Source: Dipteris shenzhenensis
Lineage: Eukaryota > Polypodiophyta > Polypodiopsida > Gleicheniales
Strand: one strand, 5' to 3'
Assembly: GCA_047967505.1 (NCBI GenBank)
Contig: CM106538.1
DNA length: 64,000 bases
Positions 59,001 through 64,000 of the stretch are shown in pieces; the stretch's first letter is position 1, and every line of letters begins with the position of its first letter. Made by a program: the position numbers and the translations under genes. A model generated the notes under the pieces. It saw only the letters and a list, made by a program, of their open reading frames with translations. It searched no databases and was not told the origin of the DNA.

Positions 59001-62000
59001 TGCAAAGTATTGTACCCATCAGATATGTTTTGCATTGTCGATCAACTATATAACACCATTTTTGCCTTAGTGTCATGCACAACCATAAAAAACACGGTCC
59101 TAGGTGTGTTATTCGAACAAGTACTTCTCAGATGAGGGCTCCACTTTGCATGCAAGTCTTTTACAATTAGGTTGAAGTGCATGCAAAGTATTGTGACCAT
59201 CGGATATGCGTTGCATGGTTGATCACACATTATACACCATTTTTTCCTTAGTGATATGCACATCTGTAAAAACGCACGCCCTTAGGTGTGTTATCTGACC
59301 AAATACTTATTGGATGGGTGTGCCTCTTTGAGAACATGTCAATACCACCTAGGTTGAGGTATAGGAAAAGTATTGTGCCCATCGAATATACTTTGCATTG
59401 TCAATCGCGCATTAAATACCATTTTTGCTCTAGTGTCATGCACATCCATAAAAAAACACGATGCTAGGTATGTTATTCGATCAAGTACTTATGGGATGGG
59501 CGTGCCACTTTGCATGTAAGTTAGTTCCAACTAGTTGAAGGTGTGTGCAAAGTATTGTGCCCATCGGATATGCTTTTCATTGTCGATCAAGCATAAAATA
59601 CCATTTTTGCCTTAGTGTCATGCACAACCATAAAAGAACAAGGTCCTAGGTGTGTTATTCAAACAAGTACTTCTCAGATGGGTTCTCCACTTTGCATGCA
59701 AGTTTGTTTCAACTAGGTTCAGGTTCATGCAAAGTATTGTGACCATCGGATATGCTTTGCATGGTCATCATGCATCTCGGGGTGGTCAGTAATCATATGT
59801 AACCCTATCACGTGAGTTCAATAGAAGGATATTTTTAATATCTACAATTTACAAAAATTTACTTACATAAGGGAGTTTTTAAATGGATTTTGGTAAAAAA
59901 TTACAGATTTATATAGAAAAAGGGTACATTTTATTAATGGAAAAATGACAGATAAGGTATTTTACAAATGGGCCTTGAACGCACGTGATATAGAGGATTT
60001 ATACATAGTGACCCCCCCGAGTCATGCATTATTTACCGTTTTTCCCGTAATGATATGCACATCCGTAAAAAAACACGCCCTTAGGTATGTTATCTAACCA
60101 AGTACTTATCAGATGGGTGTGCCTCTTTGAGAACATTTCAATACCACCTAGGTTGAGGTGTAGGAAAAGTATTGTGCCCATCGGATATCCTTTGCATTGT
60201 CGATCGAGCATTAAATACCATTTTTGCTCGTGTCATGCACATCCGTAAAAAAACACGCTGCTAGGTATGTTATCCAATCAAGTACTTATGGGATGGGCAC
60301 CCCACTTTGCATGTAAGTCAATTCCACCTAGTTTAAGGTGTGTGCAAAGTATTGTGCCTATCAGATATGATTTGCATTGTCGATCAAGCATAAAACACCA
60401 TTTTTGCCTTAGAGTCATGCACAACCATGAAAAAACATGGTCCTAGGTGTATTATTCAAACAAGTATTTCTCAGATGGGGACTCCACTTTGCATGTAAGT
60501 TTGTTTCAACGATGTTGAGGTGTGTGCAAAGTATTGTGACCATGGGGTATGCTTTGCATGGTCGATCATGCATTATACACCGTTTTTTCCCTGGTGATAT
60601 GCACATCCGTAAAAAAGCATGCCCTTAGGTGTGTTATCTGACCTAGTACTTATTGGATGGGTGTGACTCTTTGATAAAATGTCAATACTACCTAGGTTGA
60701 GGCATACAAAAAGTATTGTGCCCATCGGATATCCTTTGCATTGTCGATTGAGCATCAAATACCATTTTTACTCTAGTGTCATACACATGCGTAAAAAAAC
60801 ACGCCGCTAGGTATGTTATCCGATCAAGTACTTATGGGATGGGTGCAACACTTTGCATGTAAGTTGATTCCACCTAGTTGAAGGTGTGTGAAAGTATTGT
60901 GCCCAGCAGATATTGTTTGCATTGTCGATCAAGCATAAAACACCGTTTTTGCCTTAGTGTCATGCACAACCATAAAAAAACATGGTCCTAGGTGTGTTAT
61001 TCAAACAAGTACTTCTTAGATTAGGGCTCTACTTTGCACACGAGTCCGTTTCAACTAGTTTGAGGTGCGTGCAAAGTGTTGTGACCATCGGATATGCTTT
61101 GCATGGTCAATCTCGCATTATCCACCGTTTTTCCTGTAGTGATATGCACATCCACAAAAAAACACGCCTTTAGGTGTGTTATCTAACCAAGTACTTATCA
61201 GATGGGTGTGCCTCTTTGAGAAAATTTCAATACCACCAAGTTCAAGGTGTGAAAAGTATTGTGTCCATCAGATATCCTTTGCATGGTCGATCGAGCATTA
61301 AATACCATTTTTGCTCTAGTGTCATGCACATCTGTAAAAGAACATGCTGCTAGGTATGTTATTCGATCAAGTACTTATGGGATGGGCGGGCCACTTTGCA
61401 TGTAAGTCAATTTCACCTAGTTCAAGGTGCACTGTGCAAAGTATTATGCCCATCGAGTATGCTTTTCATTGTCAATCAAGCATAAAACCCCATTGTTGCC
61501 TTAGTGTCATGCACATCCGGAAAAAAACACGCTGCTAGGTATGTTATTCGATCAAGTACTTATGGGATGGGTGCTCCACTTTGCACACAAGTGTGTTTCA
61601 ACTAGGTTGAGGTGCGCGCAAAGTATTGTGACCATTGGATATGCTTTGGATGGTCAATCATGTATTATCCACCCTTTTGCTATAGTGATATGCACATCTG
61701 CAAAAAAACACACCCTTAGGTATGTTATCTGACCAAGTACTTATCAGATGGGTGTGCCTCTTTGAGAACATTTCAATATAAGCTAGGTTGAGGCATAGGA
61801 TAAGTATTGTGCCCATCGGAGGTATGTTATTCGATCAAGTACTTATGGGATGGGTGCTCCACTTTGCATGTAAGTCAATTTCACCTAGTTTAAGGTGTGT
61901 GCAAAGTATTATGCCCATGTTTCAAGATCAAGCATAAAACACCATTTTTGCTTTAGTGTAATGCACAACCATAAAAAAACACGGTCCTAGGTGTGTTAAT

Positions 62001-63537
62001 GAATCAAGTACTTATCGGATGGGGGCTCCACTTTGCACCCAAGTCAAGTTAAACTAGGTTGAGGTGCATGAAAGTATTGTGACCAGTGGATATGCTTTGC
62101 ATGATCGATCATGCATTATACACTGTTTTCCCCCTAGTGATATGCACATCTATAAGAAAACACGCCCTTAGGTGTGTTATCCAACCAAGTACTGATCTAA
62201 TGGGTGTGCATTTTTTCAAACAATTTTATACCACCTAGGTTGAGGTGCAAGTAAAGTATTGTGCCGATCGGATATGCATTGCATGGTCAATTGAGAATTA
62301 AATACTGTTTTTGCCTTAGTGTCAAGCACATTGGTAAAAAAACACGGTCTTGGGTGTGTTATCGGATCAAGTACTTATCTGACTGACATGCCACTTTTCA
62401 TGAAACTCGATGACACCTAGGTTGAGGTGGGTACAAAGTATTGTGCCCATCGGATGTACTTTGCATGGTATATCATGTATCAAACTCCGTTTGTGCCTCA
62501 ATGTCATGCACAACCATAAAAAACACGCTTTTAGGTGTGTTATCCGACCAACTTCTTATAGGACCACTTTGCATGCAATGCAATACCACAATTTTTAAGG
62601 CTCATGTAAAGTATTGTGCCCATCGGATATGCTTTGCATTGTCGATCAAGCATTAAACACCATTTTGGCCTTAGTGTCATGCACAACCGTCAAAAAACGT
62701 GGTCCTAGATGTGTTATTCGACTAAGTACTTATGGGATGGGAATGCCACTTTGCATGTAAGTCAATAACACCTAGGTTGAGATGTGTGCAAAGTATTGTG
62801 ACGATCGGATATGCGTTGCATTGTCGATCAAGCATAAAACATGGTTTTTGCCTTAGTGTCATGGACAACCATTAAAAAACATGGTCCTAGGTGTGATATT
62901 CAAAAAAGTACTTGTCGGATGGAGGAGCCACTTTGCAAGGAAGTCAATTTCAGCTAGGTTGATATGCGTGCATAGTATTGTGTCTATCGGTTATGCTTTG
63001 CATGGGGGATCACACATTATATACCATTTTTCCCTTAGTGTTATGCACATCTGTCAAAGAACACGCTCTTAGGTGTATTATCATACCAAGTACTTATTGA
63101 ATGGGTGTTCCACTTTGCGTGGAACACCATACCACCACTTTTGAGACACGTGCAAAGTATTGTGCCCATCGGATATGCTTTGCATTGTAGATTGAGTATT
63201 AAATACCGTTTTTGCTTTGGTGTCATGTAGAATCGTCAAAAAACACGATCTTAGGTGTGTTTTTCAAACAAGTACTTATCGGATGGGGCTGCCACTTTGC
63301 ACACAAGTCAATACTACCTAGGTTGAGGAATGTGCAAAGTCTTGTGTCCATTGGATATGCTTTGCATAGTCGATCGCACGTTATACACCATTTTGTTCCT
63401 AGTGTTATGCACAATCGTCATAAAATACGTTTGTAGGTATGTTATCCAAACAAGTACTTATGGGATGGATGCACCACTTTGTATGCAAGTCAATACAACC
63501 TAGGTTGAGGCATGTACAAAGTTTGTACCCATCGGAG
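53095..63537. repeat. 182-bp satellite array with trimeric (546-bp) higher-order repeat
   Basis: About 56 monomers by length. Three monomer types alternate. Type C starts GCCCTTAGGTGTG and has GTGCCTCTTTGAGAACATG. Type A starts GCTGCTAGGTATG and has ATGGGATGGGC and GATCAAGCATAAAAC. Type B starts GGTCCTAGGTGTG and has GGGGGCTCCACTTTGCA and GTGACCATCGG. Starts at 53410 (C), 53593 (A), 53775 (B), 53957 (C) and 54503 (C) give 182 bp per monomer and 546 bp per trimer. All share CAAGTACTT and ATATGCTTTGCATGGTCGATC. Monomers before about 53400 and after about 62200 are diverged and do not follow the trimer order. The many 60-75-residue open frames are shadows of the repeat. Centromeric or pericentromeric location is plausible but not shown. 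Confidence 0.95.
59776..60021 (-). mobile_element. MITE copy 3 (246 bp, 8-bp target duplication TCATGCAT), inside the satellite
   Basis: Same family as copies 1 and 2, inverted. Ends CTCGGGGTGGTCAG (two mismatches) and the complement of CTCGGGGGGGTCAC. TCATGCAT flanks it at 59768-59775 and 60022-60029. It interrupts a type B monomer, and the monomer reads through if the MITE and one duplication are removed. Confidence 0.95.
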
Positions 63538-64000
63538 AAATGTAGATGTGATAATATTAGCAAATTCTTGGTATGTGTATATGTGTGTGTGTGTGGCAAA
63601 CAATTTTGATACAACAAAGTAAACACCTAGTGCACAAATCATGCACTTCAAACCTTGAGTATTGTGTCCAAATAAAAGCTGAAATAAGCATGTTGATGAG
63701 GATAAATATGCCCTTGAATAAAAGCACAGTTGTTGTATGACCACGATAGGATCGCTTTGACACCTGTGATTTTGTGCACATGTAAGTTTGCAAAGAGTAT
63801 AAAAAATCATGTAATAATATATTAATAGTTTGCAAATGTGTATAGCGAGTGAGTAATGGGAAGTGGAAGTGGGAGTGAGGAGAGAGGAGTGGAATGGGAG
63901 AGGGGAGGTAATAGGGGTGTATGATAATAAGTATAAAAAATAGTATAATAATATATTAATAATTTGCAAATGGCAAGTGAGTATTGGGAAGTGGAAGTGA
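63538..64000. other. Flank beyond the satellite: (GT)n and a ~134-bp tandem duplication
   Basis: A short TGTGTGTGTGTG run lies near 63580. GTATAAAAAAT...AATATATTAAT...TTGCAAATG at about 63798 is repeated at about 63931 with a GGGAAGTGGAAGTG tail, cut by the window end. No gene was recognised. Confidence 0.55.

Noticed and set aside
53095-63537. Regular repeats as a CRISPR array
   Set aside because: The repeats are contiguous 182-bp monomers without unique spacers, in a plant-type sequence.
53164-63626. Dozens of 60-75-residue open frames with similar sequences on both strands
   Set aside because: They recur every 182 or 546 bp and follow the satellite monomers; there is no start context or domain.
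1-64000. tRNA, rRNA or organellar genes
   Set aside because: No cloverleaf-like A and B boxes, rRNA cores or plastid/mitochondrial genes were noticed while reading; a covariance-model scan was not possible.

Overview
The window is repeat-rich, AT-rich plant nuclear DNA. Spliceosomal introns, En/Spm-type (CACTA), Ty3/gypsy and hAT element remains, and a 182-bp satellite with higher-order structure all point to a large plant genome. The only host-like gene recognised is a TEDC1-like (delta/epsilon-tubulin complex) gene. That would suit a land plant with flagellated sperm (fern, lycophyte, bryophyte, cycad or Ginkgo), but the lineage is inference.\n\nLayout. (1) 1-4127: deleted CACTA-type element A, cut off on the left by the window edge. 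(2) 4128-10469: segment R1, ending in a broken TEDC1-like copy. (3) 10470-12180: a short palindromic repeat and a Ty3/gypsy remnant. (4) 12540-14290: a ~144-bp tandem array. (5) 14640-16560: a BED/hAT transposase pseudogene. (6) 17086-31105: segment R2, a direct-orientation paralogue of R1, split by the 7,503-bp element B (17491-24993) and ending in the intact-looking TEDC1-like reading frame. (7) 31966-39979: the 8,014-bp element C, carrying a MITE at an exon-intron boundary and another inside an intron. (8) 40.0-46.6 kb: mostly unrecognised DNA with a very decayed En/Spm-like gene. (9) 46.7-53.0 kb: two decayed minus-strand gene chains, one protein-kinase-like and one resembling the DUF7869 transposase-like family. 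(10) 53.1-63.5 kb: the satellite, interrupted by a third MITE. (11) An unrecognised tail.\n\nElements A, B and C are one family. Each has two divergent genes: a Tnp2-type transposase (eight coding exons in B, all splice phases consistent) and a smaller En/Spm-type second gene (three coding exons). Ends read CACAACAA...ACAAAG rather than CACTA, with 3-bp target duplications (ACT for B, TAG for C). Arrays of a TAGACGC-type motif lie at both ends and also between the two genes. No copy is intact. Most stops are transitions at CG or CHG sites, the mark of cytosine methylation followed by deamination. The three MITEs (246-247 bp, 8-bp target duplications) are a separate non-autonomous family.
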